The notes under the pieces are model-generated. The model saw only the letters and a list, made by a program, of their open reading frames with translations. It was not told the origin of the DNA and made no database searches. Made by a program: the position numbers and the translations under genes. A DNA stretch of 25,244 nucleotides from NCBI GenBank assembly GCA_900550105.1, contig URQW01000042.1, positions 1-25,244 on the forward strand, read 5' to 3'. The first letter of the stretch is position 1. Every line of letters starts with the position of its first letter. Positions 14,023 to 22,009 of this stretch are shown here, piece by piece. The stretch is from an uncultured Pelosinus sp. Its GTDB lineage: Bacteria; Bacillota; Negativicutes; UMGS1260.

Positions 14023-14289
14023 TTACAGCTTATCTGGTAATAATGTGGCAATGGCATTGCGGACAGTGAGGTCCGAAAAGGAACCTTGCGTCGCTTCGCC
14101 AGTGGCAATAGAATGAACTATTCTTACGTGCCGGGGATTTTTTTGTTTTAAATGATCAAGACCGCGTTTCCGTCCGTCAGCCAAAAGAAGTTTACCTTCT
14201 TTTGTGATTGCTACCACCTGATAAATTTGGCCTTGATCACGCCCCGCTTGTGATACGACGATTTGACCAATTATAGGAGTTTTAGTCAC
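14023..14289 (-). CDS. KOW-domain RNA-binding protein (ribosomal L14e-like)
   Basis: An 88-aa protein with an N-terminal KOW-like fold: GQIVVSQAGRDQGQIYQVVAI (8-28) carries the glycine and hydrophobic pattern, then LLLADGRKRGLDHLKQKNPRHVRIV (34-58). It corresponds in place and form to the small KOW protein between map and infA in Bacillus (ybzG) and Clostridia. It probably binds rRNA or the ribosome, but its job is not established. The start is GTG at 14289 with AGGAGGCGG upstream. It lies 9 bases after map. Confidence 0.9.
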   Translation of the reverse strand: MTKTPIIGQIVVSQAGRDQGQIYQVVAITKEGKLLLADGRKRGLDHLKQKNPRHVRIVHSIATGEATQGSFSDLTVRNAIATLLPDKL

Positions 14290-14298
14290 AGCCGCCTC

Positions 14299-15045
14299 CT
14301 ATAATTTTGTCAAGATTTCTGGTCCCTGATCAGTCAGCACAATCGTATGTTCGAAGTGCGCTGACCACTTGCTGTCACTGGTAACCACTGTCCAACCATC
14401 GCCAAGAGTTTTTACCTCATGAGTGCCTAAATTAATCATTGGCTCTATCGCAAGCGTCATACCAGATTTCAGCCGTGGGCCGCGACCAGGAATACCATAA
14501 TTCGGTATTTGAGGATCTTCATGCATCTTTCGACCAATGCCATGCCCAACCAAATCACGTACCACACCATAGCCATGACTTTCTGCATGCTGCTGAACGG
14601 CATGGGAGATATCGCTCAGGCGATTGCCGACGTTAGCCTGTTCAATCCCCTTATAGAGCGACTCTTCCGTAACCTTAAGCAGTTTCAGTACGTCTTCGTC
14701 TACATCGCCAATCGGCAATGTAATCGCAGCATCGCCGTTATAACCGTTGATGACTGCGCCGACATCAATACTTACAGTATCGCCATTTTTTAACTTTTTT
14801 AATCCCGGAATTCCATGTACAACTTCTTCGTTTACTGAAGCGCAAATCGTGCCAGGAAAGCCTTGATAGCCTTTAAAGGCCGGTAGAGCGCCACAGCTTC
14901 TAATATATTTTTCGGCAATTTGATCCAGTTCCAGGGTCGTAATTCCGACACCAGCCGCTTTGCGCATCGCCGCAAGAGTTCCTGCTACAATCTGGCCGGC
15001 TTCCCGCATAAAAGCGATCTCCCGTTCTGATTTAAGAATAATCAT
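14299..15045 (-). CDS. map: Methionine aminopeptidase, type I
   Basis: Removes the N-terminal methionine from new proteins using two metal ions. The 248-aa length is that of the short type-Ia form without an N-terminal zinc domain. The metal ligands are D94 and D105 (SIDVGAVINGYNGDA), H168 (GHGIG), E201 (AIEPM) and E232 (FEHT). Substrate-site H77 lies in NEEVVHGIP. Its ATG overlaps the adk stop codon as ATGA. Confidence 0.98.
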   Translation of the reverse strand: MIILKSEREIAFMREAGQIVAGTLAAMRKAAGVGITTLELDQIAEKYIRSCGALPAFKGYQGFPGTICASVNEEVVHGIPGLKKLKNGDTVSIDVGAVINGYNGDAAITLPIGDVDEDVLKLLKVTEESLYKGIEQANVGNRLSDISHAVQQHAESHGYGVVRDLVGHGIGRKMHEDPQIPNYGIPGRGPRLKSGMTLAIEPMINLGTHEVKTLGDGWTVVTSDSKWSAHFEHTIVLTDQGPEILTKL

Positions 15046-15695
15046 GCCTGATCAACCTTCAAACTAGCAAGTACATCTGCATAGACTTTGTCAATTTCTT
15101 GGCGTCCGTCAATTTCACTGTACAAGCCTTTATTGGCGTAGTAGGAAATAAGCGGCTGCGTCTGCGCATCATACACAGCTAAGCGGTTCGTTACCGTTGC
15201 TTCACTGTCGTCAGCCCGCTGATATAAGGAGCCACCGCATTGATCGCAAAGCTCTCCTTTTGTGGAAGGATTGAATGTTACATGGAATGTGGCGCCGCAA
15301 GCCTTGCAAATCCGCCGTCCTGTAACCCTTCCAACCAGTTCTTGATGAGGAACATTAATATTTACCACGCGGGTCAAGGCGATCTTGAGTTCCTCTAAAA
15401 TCTGACCCAGAGCTTCTGCTTGTTCGATTGTCCGCGGGAATCCATCAAGAATGAATCCTTTTTTACAATCGTCTTTGGCAAGCCGCTCTTTTACGATACC
15501 AATCGTCACGCTATCGGGAACAAGTTTGCCGGAATCCATGCATTCTTTCGCTTGAAGCCCAAGCGGCGTTCCTTCTTTTACTGCTTGACGAAACATATCG
15601 CCTGTAGAAATATGAGCAAGGCCCATATTTTCTACTAATTTAGCCGCTTGCGTGCCTTTTCCGGCGCCAGGCGGTCCCATTAACAAGATATACAT
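15042..15695 (-). CDS. adk: Adenylate kinase, zinc-binding long form
   Basis: Interconverts ATP+AMP and 2 ADP. The 217-aa chain has the P-loop GPPGAGKGTQ (7-16), DGFPRT (84-89), and a LID domain with four cysteines C130, C133, C150 and C153, which bind zinc in Gram-positive enzymes. RADD (160-163) follows. The ATG has AGGAGGGG upstream, overlapping the secY stop region 13 bases before. secY-adk-map is the standard spc-operon tail. Confidence 0.98.
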   Translation of the reverse strand: MYILLMGPPGAGKGTQAAKLVENMGLAHISTGDMFRQAVKEGTPLGLQAKECMDSGKLVPDSVTIGIVKERLAKDDCKKGFILDGFPRTIEQAEALGQILEELKIALTRVVNINVPHQELVGRVTGRRICKACGATFHVTFNPSTKGELCDQCGGSLYQRADDSEATVTNRLAVYDAQTQPLISYYANKGLYSEIDGRQEIDKVYADVLASLKVDQA

Positions 15696-15708
15696 TTTGC
15701 GTCCCCTC

Positions 15709-16965
15709 CTACTTCATGAAGCCTTGATAGTGCCGCGCGAGTACGAGCGACTCGATTTGCTTCATCGTATCCAGCGCAACGCCGACGACGATGAGTAGGG
15801 CAGTGCCGCCAAAATATACTCCTTGAATATTGGTTGCTGCGACGAGGAAATTCGGCAGTATCGCAATGAGTGCCAAGAAAATTGAACCGGCAAGAGTAAT
15901 TCTGGTCATCACGCGGTCTAAATAATCAGCGGTCGGTTTCCCCGGGCGTAATCCTGGAATAAAACCACCGTATTTTTTCATGTTCTCTGCCATATCCGAT
16001 ATGTTCATGGTAACCGCAGTATAGAAATACGTGAAGAAAATAATGAGCAGTGCATACAAACTAGTTTGCAGCGGCGTGCCCCACGCAAAATATCCTGCCA
16101 CGGTTTTTACCCAGGGAACATCAATAAACTGGGCAATGGTTACCGGGAACATGAGCACGGATGACGCAAAGATTATTGGAATAACACCCGCTTGATTTAC
16201 TTTCAGCGGAATGTGAGTGGAATGACCACCATACATTTTGCGGCCTACAACCCGTTTTGCATACTGCACGGGAATTTTACGCTGGCCTTGTTGAATCAAA
16301 ATAACAAACACAATCATAGCAATCGCAATAACAGCGAAGAGCAATACATTGAACCAGCTGATACTGCCTGCTGAGAGATATTGATAGATGGTCTGAATAC
16401 CATCAGGAAGTCTTGATACGATACCAGCAAAAATAATCAGCGAAATTCCGTTGCCAATTCCTTTTTCAGTGATTTGCTCACCGAGCCACATCAAAAATGT
16501 AGTGCCTGCTGTAAGGGTTAATGCAATCAGAAAAATGGAACCGATACCAGGATCAATTATAGCCTGCTTTAAGCCAAAAGCCATACCGATTGCTTGGATA
16601 AATCCAAGAACCACCGTCCCGTAACGGGTGATTTGTGTAATCTTTTTCCGTCCTTCTTCGCCTTCCTTTGACCACTGTTCAAAAGTGGGCACAACAACAG
16701 TTAAAAGCTGCATGATGATGGAAGCATTAATATAAGGAGTAATACTCATGGCAAAAATCGAGAATTTGCTCAAGGCGCCGCCTGAGAATAGGTCCAATAA
16801 ACCGAACAAGTTTCCTGAAGTGAAAAGCTGTTCAATAACTGAAGCATTCACACCGGGAACGGGAATATGCGTTCCTGCCCGAAACACCAAGAACATGAGA
16901 AGCGTAAAAACGATTTTTTGTCTGAGTTCGGTAATCTTGACGATATTGGACAAGGCCTCTAGCAC
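15709..16965 (-). CDS. secY: Protein translocase subunit SecY
   Basis: Channel subunit of the SecYEG translocon. The 418-aa protein has about ten membrane helices. It begins LEALSNIVKITELRQKI, then AGTHIPVPGVN (plug-proximal region, about 31-41), and contains MWLGEQITEKGIGNGISLIIF and GGFIPGLRPGKPTADYLD. The start is GTG at 16965, with zero bases after the rplO stop. Its ribosome site lies within the last rplO codons, so translation is coupled to L15. Confidence 0.98.
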   Translation of the reverse strand: MLEALSNIVKITELRQKIVFTLLMFLVFRAGTHIPVPGVNASVIEQLFTSGNLFGLLDLFSGGALSKFSIFAMSITPYINASIIMQLLTVVVPTFEQWSKEGEEGRKKITQITRYGTVVLGFIQAIGMAFGLKQAIIDPGIGSIFLIALTLTAGTTFLMWLGEQITEKGIGNGISLIIFAGIVSRLPDGIQTIYQYLSAGSISWFNVLLFAVIAIAMIVFVILIQQGQRKIPVQYAKRVVGRKMYGGHSTHIPLKVNQAGVIPIIFASSVLMFPVTIAQFIDVPWVKTVAGYFAWGTPLQTSLYALLIIFFTYFYTAVTMNISDMAENMKKYGGFIPGLRPGKPTADYLDRVMTRITLAGSIFLALIAILPNFLVAATNIQGVYFGGTALLIVVGVALDTMKQIESLVLARHYQGFMK

Positions 16966-17406
16966 CTAGATCACCTCAACTTTACCACCGGCAGTTTGAA
17001 TTTTTTCAGCAGCGGATTTACTAAAGCCATGAGCTTTAACAGTCAACGCTTTCGTCAATTCACCATTGCCGAGGATACGAACTCCGTCCAACACATTTTT
17101 AATTACGCCAGCTTCGATTAAAGCAACATAATCAACAACAGCGCCATCTTCAAAACGATTTAACTGTGCTACATTTACTTCTACGAATTTAAGCGCATGA
17201 ATATTTGTGAAACCGCGTTTCGGTAATCTACGATAAAGAGGCATCTGACCGCCTTCAAAACCGCTGCGAACACCGCCGCCGCTCCGAGAATTCTGACCTT
17301 TATGACCTTTACCACTCGTTTTGCCAAGACCGCTACCTAAGCCACGACCTACGCGAGTACGAGTTTTTTTCGATCCCGGTGCAGGAGATAATTCATGTAA
17401 TTTCAT
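16966..17406 (-). CDS. rplO: 50S ribosomal protein L15 (uL15)
   Basis: Late-assembly 23S rRNA-binding protein. The 146-aa chain starts MKLHELSPAPGSKKTRTRVG and has the glycine/basic extension GSGLGKTSGKGHKGQ and GFEGGQMPLYRRLPKRGF. The ATG at 17406 has GAGGAGG nearby with proper spacing. A GTG three codons earlier overlaps the ribosome site and is rejected. The last base of its stop abuts the secY start. Confidence 0.97.
   Translation of the reverse strand: MKLHELSPAPGSKKTRTRVGRGLGSGLGKTSGKGHKGQNSRSGGGVRSGFEGGQMPLYRRLPKRGFTNIHALKFVEVNVAQLNRFEDGAVVDYVALIEAGVIKNVLDGVRILGNGELTKALTVKAHGFSKSAAEKIQTAGGKVEVI
16969..16977 (-). promoter_or_regulatory. secY ribosome binding site inside the rplO 3' end
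   Basis: GAGGTGATC on the minus strand is a long match to the anti-Shine-Dalgarno region. It also encodes the last codons of L15. It lies just before the TAG/GTG junction and supports the GTG start of secY. Confidence 0.75.
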
Positions 17407-17423
17407 CAGTAACACCTCCTCGT

Positions 17424-17609
17424 TTAGTCTTGTACTTCTTCTACTGTAACGAGATGCTCGATTTTGCGAATCATGCCTCTGATCGCCGGAGTATCTTGTT
17501 TTACTACAGTTTTATGCATTTTCGTCAGTCCCAAAGCTTTTGCAGTAGCTCTTTGGTCTTCTGGTCGGCCAATCAGGCTTCGGGTAAGAGTCACGCTAAT
17601 GTTTGCCAC
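17424..17609 (-). CDS. rpmD: 50S ribosomal protein L30 (uL30)
   Basis: Small large-subunit protein of 61 aa. It begins ANISVTLTRSLIGRPEDQRAT after a GTG start at 17609, contains GLTKMHKTVVKQDTPAIRGMI and lacks the eukaryotic-type extension. AAGGAGG, 9 bases upstream, overlaps the rpsE stop codon. The frame is open 19 codons further upstream into rpsE, but the ribosome site and family length fix this start. Confidence 0.97.
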   Translation of the reverse strand: MANISVTLTRSLIGRPEDQRATAKALGLTKMHKTVVKQDTPAIRGMIRKIEHLVTVEEVQD

Positions 17610-17622
17610 TTTCAATTCCTCC

Positions 17623-18123
17623 TTAACCCAAAAGTTCCTGGACTGTTTTGCCACGAAGTTCTGCAACTCGTTCGGCCCGTTTCAATTGTTCTAAGCCTTT
17701 TAGCGTAGCGCGAACCATGTTATTTGCATTGGAAGATCCAAGCGATTTTGTCAGGATGTCGCGAATACCGGCAAGTTCAAGAACGGCACGGACAGGACCT
17801 CCGGCAATAACTCCAGTACCTTCGGAAGCAGGTTTCAATAAAACACGACCGGCGCCGAATTCACCAATAATTTGGTGAGGAATGGTTGTATTTACCATAG
17901 GAACCTGAATCAGATTTTTCTTAGCGTCTTCGATACCTTTACGAATTGCTTCCGGTACTTCGCCAGCTTTACCAAGGCCCATACCAACATGACCGTTTTC
18001 ATCGCCCACTACAACGAGTGCGCTGAACGAAAAACGACGACCGCCTTTTACGACTTTGGCTACACGGTTAATGAAAACCACTTTTTCTTTTAAATCAAGA
18101 CTTGCATAATCTATTCTAGCCAC
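17623..18123 (-). CDS. rpsE: 30S ribosomal protein S5 (uS5)
   Basis: Accuracy-related protein near the mRNA entrance. The 166-aa chain has the double-stranded-RNA-binding-like N-domain (about 10-75; EKVVFINRVAKVVKGGRRFSF, MGLGKAGEVPEAI) and C-domain (GAGRVLLKPASEGTGVIAGG, SLGSSNANNMVRATL). The start is GTG at 18123 with AAGGAGGGA upstream. It follows rplR by 17 bases. Confidence 0.98.
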   Translation of the reverse strand: MARIDYASLDLKEKVVFINRVAKVVKGGRRFSFSALVVVGDENGHVGMGLGKAGEVPEAIRKGIEDAKKNLIQVPMVNTTIPHQIIGEFGAGRVLLKPASEGTGVIAGGPVRAVLELAGIRDILTKSLGSSNANNMVRATLKGLEQLKRAERVAELRGKTVQELLG

Positions 18124-18140
18124 TGGTGTCCCTCCTTCTT

Positions 18141-18512
18141 CTAAAACTCTAAACCAGCTTCACGGGCGCCTTCAGCTAATGCTGCAACACGACCATGATA
18201 AATATAACCGCCACGATCAAAAACAACTTTCGTAATACCTGCTGCCAAAGCGCGTTTTGCTACTGCAGCGCCGACAAGCTTAGCTGCTGCTGCATTGCCG
18301 CTTTTTTCGATGGAAGCGCTGAGTTCTTTATCAACCGTGCTGGCTGATACGAGTGTTACGCCAGTTTCATCGTTAATGATCTGTGCATAAATATGGTTCA
18401 AGCTGCGAAATACATTGAGGCGCGGCTTTTCAGCAGTACCAACAACGTTTTTACGCATTCTGTAATGACGTTTTAAACGAGCATCATTCTTGCTGTTCTG
18501 TTTACGAAACAA
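18141..18512 (-). CDS. rplR: 50S ribosomal protein L18 (uL18)
   Basis: 5S rRNA-binding protein. The chain contains RLKRHYRMRKNVVGTAEKPR, NVFRSLNHIYAQII and the C-terminal FDRGGYIYHGRVAALAEGAREAGLEF. I place the start at TTG 18512 (123 aa, MFRKQNS...), because AAAGGAG lies 8 bases upstream. A GTG at 18521 three codons earlier overlaps the ribosome site itself. The family signature after the start is unaffected. Confidence 0.95.
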   Translation of the reverse strand: MFRKQNSKNDARLKRHYRMRKNVVGTAEKPRLNVFRSLNHIYAQIINDETGVTLVSASTVDKELSASIEKSGNAAAAKLVGAAVAKRALAAGITKVVFDRGGYIYHGRVAALAEGAREAGLEF

Positions 18513-18520
18513 GGTAGTCA

Positions 18521-18527
18521 CTCCTTT
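18521..18527 (-). promoter_or_regulatory. Ribosome binding site deciding the rplR start
   Basis: AAAGGAG on the minus strand, with an 8-base spacer to TTG at 18512. The alternative GTG (18521-18519) shares its first G with this site, so it cannot be the start. Confidence 0.65.
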
Positions 18528-18532
18528 CGCGT

Positions 18533-19081
18533 TTATTTCTTACCTTTACCGCCGGCTTTACCGATCTTACGACGGATTCTTTCGCCTTCATATTTGATGC
18601 CTTTGCCTTTGTAAGGTTCAGGTTCACGGAAGGAACGAATGTTAGCAGCAATTGCGCCAACAACTTCTTTATCAATACCAGATACAATGATTTTATTCGG
18701 AGCAGGAACATCAATCGTAATTCCTGCAGGCGGTTCTACCGCAACAGGATGAGAGAAACCTAATGTAAGGTTCAATTTATTACCTGCTTTTGCTGCTCTA
18801 TAGCCGACACCGGCAATTTCTAATGTCTTCGTAAATCCTGCAGTTACGCCTACAACCATGTTGTTTAACAGCGTACGGGTTAAGCCGTGCAAGGATCTAT
18901 GCGTTTTATTGTCACTGGGACGCTCTACAATAATGGTGTTTTCTTCCATCTTAAGAGCCATATCAGGATGGAATGTACGAGTAAGTTCCCCTTTCGGGCC
19001 TTTTACCGACACCACATTGCCTTCCATCTTTACGGTTACACCGCTAGGAATGGTAATAGGCATGCGACCAATTCTAGACAT
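18533..19081 (-). CDS. rplF: 50S ribosomal protein L6 (uL6)
   Basis: Binds 23S rRNA near the factor-binding centre. The 182-aa chain has two repeated folds. It opens SRIGRMPITIPSGV, has VSVKGPKGELTR, and ends with EPEPYKGKGIKYEGERIRRKIGKAGGKGKK, the family's C-terminal signature. The ATG has AGGAGGTGC upstream. It lies 26 bases after rpsH. Confidence 0.98.
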   Translation of the reverse strand: MSRIGRMPITIPSGVTVKMEGNVVSVKGPKGELTRTFHPDMALKMEENTIIVERPSDNKTHRSLHGLTRTLLNNMVVGVTAGFTKTLEIAGVGYRAAKAGNKLNLTLGFSHPVAVEPPAGITIDVPAPNKIIVSGIDKEVVGAIAANIRSFREPEPYKGKGIKYEGERIRRKIGKAGGKGKK

Positions 19082-19107
19082 ATTTGCACCTCCTAGTCAA
19101 AAAATGA

Positions 19108-19506
19108 TTACCAGACGTACGCGATAACTTCGCCGCCAAGGCCTTCTTTACGTGCTTGTTTATCAGTCATAATTCCTTTAGATGTGGAAATTACTGCAAT
19201 TCCGAGACCACCTAATACGCGAGGCAGGTGAGTGCTCTTCACATATACGCGAAGTCCGGGTTTAGAAATACGTTTAATTCCGTTAATAACTTTTTCCCGA
19301 TTCGGGCCATATTTTAAGCTAACGCGAATGACGCCCTGCTTGTTGTCAGAAATGCACTCAAAATCTTTAATAAAACCTTCAGATTTTAGAATTTCGGCAA
19401 CAGCGCGTTTAATATTCGACGCAGGAATTTCAACTTTATCATGATATACCGAGTTAGCATTACGGATGCGAGTCAGTAGATCGGCGATAGGATCAGTCAT
19501 TACCAT
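19108..19506 (-). CDS. rpsH: 30S ribosomal protein S8 (uS8)
   Basis: Primary 16S-binding protein of the platform, and in many bacteria the repressor of the spc operon. The 132-aa chain starts MVMTDPIADLLTRIRNAN, exactly the common Firmicute start, and ends with STSKGIMTDKQARKEGLGGEVIAYVW. The ATG at 19506 has AAAGGAGGAA upstream. It follows rpsN by 26 bases. Confidence 0.98.
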   Translation of the reverse strand: MVMTDPIADLLTRIRNANSVYHDKVEIPASNIKRAVAEILKSEGFIKDFECISDNKQGVIRVSLKYGPNREKVINGIKRISKPGLRVYVKSTHLPRVLGGLGIAVISTSKGIMTDKQARKEGLGGEVIAYVW

Positions 19507-19532
19507 TTCAGATTTCCTCCTTTCTCAATGGC

Positions 19533-19718
19533 TTACCAGCTTGCTTTAGTTACTCCAGGGATAGCACCTTTGTAGCTCAATTCTCTGAAGCAGATACGGC
19601 ACAATTCAAATTTGCGGATATAGCCGTGCGGACGACCGCAAACTTTGCATCTATTGTATTTACGAACGCTGAATTTCGGTTCGCGTTTCCATTTTTCAAT
19701 CAATGCCTTTTTGGCCAC
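19533..19718 (-). CDS. rpsN: 30S ribosomal protein S14, type Z (uS14)
   Basis: The 61-aa short zinc form. Cysteines C24, C27, C40 and C43 lie in RCKVCGRPHGYIRKFELCRICF. It ends IPGVTKASW. The start is GTG at 19718 with AAGGAGGGAC upstream. It lies between rplE and rpsH as in Bacillus. Confidence 0.98.
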   Translation of the reverse strand: MAKKALIEKWKREPKFSVRKYNRCKVCGRPHGYIRKFELCRICFRELSYKGAIPGVTKASW

Positions 19719-19731
19719 GAGTGTCCCTCCT

Positions 19732-20271
19732 TTATGCGCTGAACGGCATCCCCATCAAACGGAGCAATTCACGGGCTTCTTCGTCCGTCTTTGCTGTCGT
19801 TACGATAATGATATCCATTCCGCGGATTTTATCGATCTTATCATAATCAATTTCCGGGAAAATCAATTGTTCTTTTACGCCGAGCGTATAGTTGCCACGA
19901 CCGTCAAATGCTTTCGGGCTAATGCCGCGGAAGTCACGTACGCGAGGTAATGAAACATTGATTAATTTATCAAGGAATTCGTACATTCTGTCGCCGCGCA
20001 GGGTGACTTTCGTTCCGATCGGCATACCCTGACGAATTTTAAAAGCAGCGATTGATTTTTTTGCACGAGTTACAACCGGTTTCTGACCAGCGATCTGCGT
20101 AAGGTCAGCTACAGCTGCGTCGAGAACTTTCGGATTACCGACAGCTTCACCAACACCCATGTTAATTACGATTTTTTCAACTTTAGGAATTTCCATGACG
20201 TTCTTATAACCGAACTTTGTCATCATTTCCTTAGCGATTTCGCTCACAAACTTATCTTTTAAGCGGGCCAT
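19732..20271 (-). CDS. rplE: 50S ribosomal protein L5 (uL5)
   Basis: 5S rRNA-binding protein forming bridge B1b. The 179-aa chain has NVMEIPKVEKIVINMGVGEAVGN, RAKKSIAAFKIRQGMPIG and RDFRGISPKAFDGRGNYTLG, and ends RELLRLMGMPF. The ATG has AAAGGAGG upstream. It follows rplX by 22 bases. Confidence 0.98.
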   Translation of the reverse strand: MARLKDKFVSEIAKEMMTKFGYKNVMEIPKVEKIVINMGVGEAVGNPKVLDAAVADLTQIAGQKPVVTRAKKSIAAFKIRQGMPIGTKVTLRGDRMYEFLDKLINVSLPRVRDFRGISPKAFDGRGNYTLGVKEQLIFPEIDYDKIDKIRGMDIIIVTTAKTDEEARELLRLMGMPFSA

Positions 20272-20293
20272 TTACGAATACCTCCTTTCCGCT

Positions 20294-20632
20294 TTATTTA
20301 TCTTTATCAATAATCTCGCCGCACTTTTTGCAAGTACGCGCAAAAACGCCGCTAGAAAGAGCGGTTTTTTTGATGCGAGTTGGTTCGTTACAAGCTGGGC
20401 AAACGAGCATTACTTTGGCTGAATGAATAGCAGCCTCTTTTACCAGAATGCCGCCCTGGGGCATTTTAGCGCTTGGTTTCGTGTGGCGTTTTACTTTGCT
20501 TACGCCTTCAACAACGATTTTGCCTTTTTTCGGCTGCGCTTCAATGACTTTCCCCTGTTTGCCTTTATCTTTACCAGACAATACTTTTACAGTATCGCCT
20601 TTTTTGACGTGCAATTTCACAGTCTCGGACAA
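20294..20632 (-). CDS. rplX: 50S ribosomal protein L24 (uL24), four-cysteine form
   Basis: Assembly initiator of the large subunit. The 112-aa chain has the KOW motif HVKKGDTVKVLSGKDKGKQG (8-27). The C-terminal part holds C78-x2-C81 and C101-x2-C104 (VCPACN, CKKCGE), a zinc-ribbon-like pair. The start is TTG at 20632 with AGGAGGT about 8 bases upstream; the family begins at this point. It lies 24 bases after rplN. Confidence 0.97.
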   Translation of the reverse strand: MSETVKLHVKKGDTVKVLSGKDKGKQGKVIEAQPKKGKIVVEGVSKVKRHTKPSAKMPQGGILVKEAAIHSAKVMLVCPACNEPTRIKKTALSSGVFARTCKKCGEIIDKDK

Positions 20633-20656
20633 AACAGGACACCTCCTATACTAGTA

Positions 20657-21025
20657 CTAGATAACTTCCGGTGCCAACGAGATGATTTTCATGAAATCTT
20701 TTTCACGAAGTTCTCTGGCTACTGGTCCAAAGATACGAGTGCCGCGGGGGCTCTTATCATCTTTGATTACGACTGCTGCATTTTCATCAAAACGGATATA
20801 AGATCCGTCGGGACGACGCAGACCTTTACGCGAACGAACAATAACAGCTTTTACAACGTCGCCTTTTTTTACAACACCGCCTGGTGCAGCATCTTTTACA
20901 GCAGCGACGACCACATCACCGATGTTGCCGTATTTACGGTAAGAACCGCCAAGTACGCGGATACACATCAGTTTTTTCGCGCCAGTGTTATCAGCCACGT
21001 TCATAATGGTTTGTTGTTGGATCAT
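20657..21025 (-). CDS. rplN: 50S ribosomal protein L14 (uL14)
   Basis: Subunit-interface protein; bridge B5/B8 and docking site for silencing factor RsfS. The 122-aa chain starts MIQQQTIMNVADNTGAKKLMCIRVLGG and ends RELREKDFMKIISLAPEVI. The ATG has AAGGAGGGA upstream. It follows rpsQ by 38 bases. Confidence 0.98.
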   Translation of the reverse strand: MIQQQTIMNVADNTGAKKLMCIRVLGGSYRKYGNIGDVVVAAVKDAAPGGVVKKGDVVKAVIVRSRKGLRRPDGSYIRFDENAAVVIKDDKSPRGTRIFGPVARELREKDFMKIISLAPEVI

Positions 21026-21063
21026 CGTTTTCCCTCCTTATCGACGAGTCTTTTAAGATAAGA

Positions 21064-21324
21064 TTATTTCGCTTTTTCCAGAATCTCCACGACTCTCCAG
21101 CGTTTGTCTTTTGATAACGGACGAGTTTCCATAATCTTAACAGTGTCGCCGATATGGCTTTCATTGTTTTCGTCATGGGCTTTAAATTTCACGGTTTGTT
21201 TCACCGATTTTTTATAAAGAGCATGTTGTACAAGGCGTTCTACGGCAACAACAACAGTTTTATCCATTTTATCGCTGACAACCTTGCCAATTCTTACTTT
21301 ACGATCGTTTCTAATTTCAGACAC
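21064..21324 (-). CDS. rpsQ: 30S ribosomal protein S17 (uS17)
   Basis: Early 16S-binding OB-fold protein of 86 aa. RKVRIGKVVSDKMDKTVVVAVE opens the fold, and HIGDTVKIMETRPLSKDKRWRVVEIL is the family signature. The start is GTG at 21324, with AAGGGGGA upstream at slightly long spacing. It follows rpmC by 44 bases. Confidence 0.97.
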   Translation of the reverse strand: MSEIRNDRKVRIGKVVSDKMDKTVVVAVERLVQHALYKKSVKQTVKFKAHDENNESHIGDTVKIMETRPLSKDKRWRVVEILEKAK

Positions 21325-21368
21325 GTTCTAGCGTCCCCCTTCCTTGAAGAGTTCTATCAATTAAGGCT

Positions 21369-21563
21369 TTATGCTTTCAATTCACGTTCCCGTTGAATTG
21401 TTTTAATGCGGGCGATCGTCTTTTTCACTTCACGAATGCGAACCGGATTTTCGAGCTGACCGGTTGCGTGCTGAAATCTGAGGTTAAAAAGTTCGTCTTT
21501 AAGCCCAGCTAATTTTTGTTCCAATTCAGTTGCGCTGAATTCGCGGATGTCTTTAACCTTCAT
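21369..21563 (-). CDS. rpmC: 50S ribosomal protein L29 (uL29)
   Basis: Small helical protein at the exit tunnel and a site for trigger factor and SRP. The 64-aa chain starts MKVKDIREFSATELEQKL and has the FNLRFQHATGQLENPVRIREVKK signature. Its ATG shares one base with the rplP stop codon (TAATG), implying coupled translation. Confidence 0.98.
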   Translation of the reverse strand: MKVKDIREFSATELEQKLAGLKDELFNLRFQHATGQLENPVRIREVKKTIARIKTIQRERELKA

Positions 21564-22009
21564 TATTCGTCACCACCCACTTCTTGTTCCGGCGCTGCTG
21601 TTTCTTCACGTGTCACAAATTTCGATTTGATCGGCAGTTTATGTGCCGCAAGACGCATTGCTTCGCGTGCAATTTCTTCCGGTACGCCAGCCATTTCGAA
21701 CATGACGCGGCCCGGTTTTACAACAGCTACCCAGTATTCAGGCGAACCTTTACCACTACCCATGCGGGTTTCAGCCGGTTTTGCCGTGATGGGTTTATCC
21801 GGGAATATTTTGATCCAAACTTTACCGCCACGTTTGATATAACGAGTCATAGCAATACGGGCTGCTTCGATTTGACGGTTCGTAATCCAGGACGGTTCTA
21901 AAGCAACCAAGCCAAATTCGCCATGGCTTACGGTGTTGCCTTTGTTGGCGCGACCTTTCATGCGTCCGCGAAACTGTTTACGATGTTTCACTCTTTTCGG
22001 GATCAGCAT
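21563..22009 (-). CDS. rplP: 50S ribosomal protein L16 (uL16)
   Basis: Late-assembly protein near the A-site tRNA and peptidyl-transferase centre. The 148-aa chain starts MLIPKRVKHRKQFRGRMKG, has EARIAMTRYIKRGGKVWIKI-type sequence near 50-70 and ETRMGSGKGSPEYWVAVVKPG. The last 15 residues form an acidic tail (EETAAPEQEVGGDE). It overlaps the rpsC stop by one base (TAATG) and rpmC likewise. Confidence 0.98.
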   Translation of the reverse strand: MLIPKRVKHRKQFRGRMKGRANKGNTVSHGEFGLVALEPSWITNRQIEAARIAMTRYIKRGGKVWIKIFPDKPITAKPAETRMGSGKGSPEYWVAVVKPGRVMFEMAGVPEEIAREAMRLAAHKLPIKSKFVTREETAAPEQEVGGDE

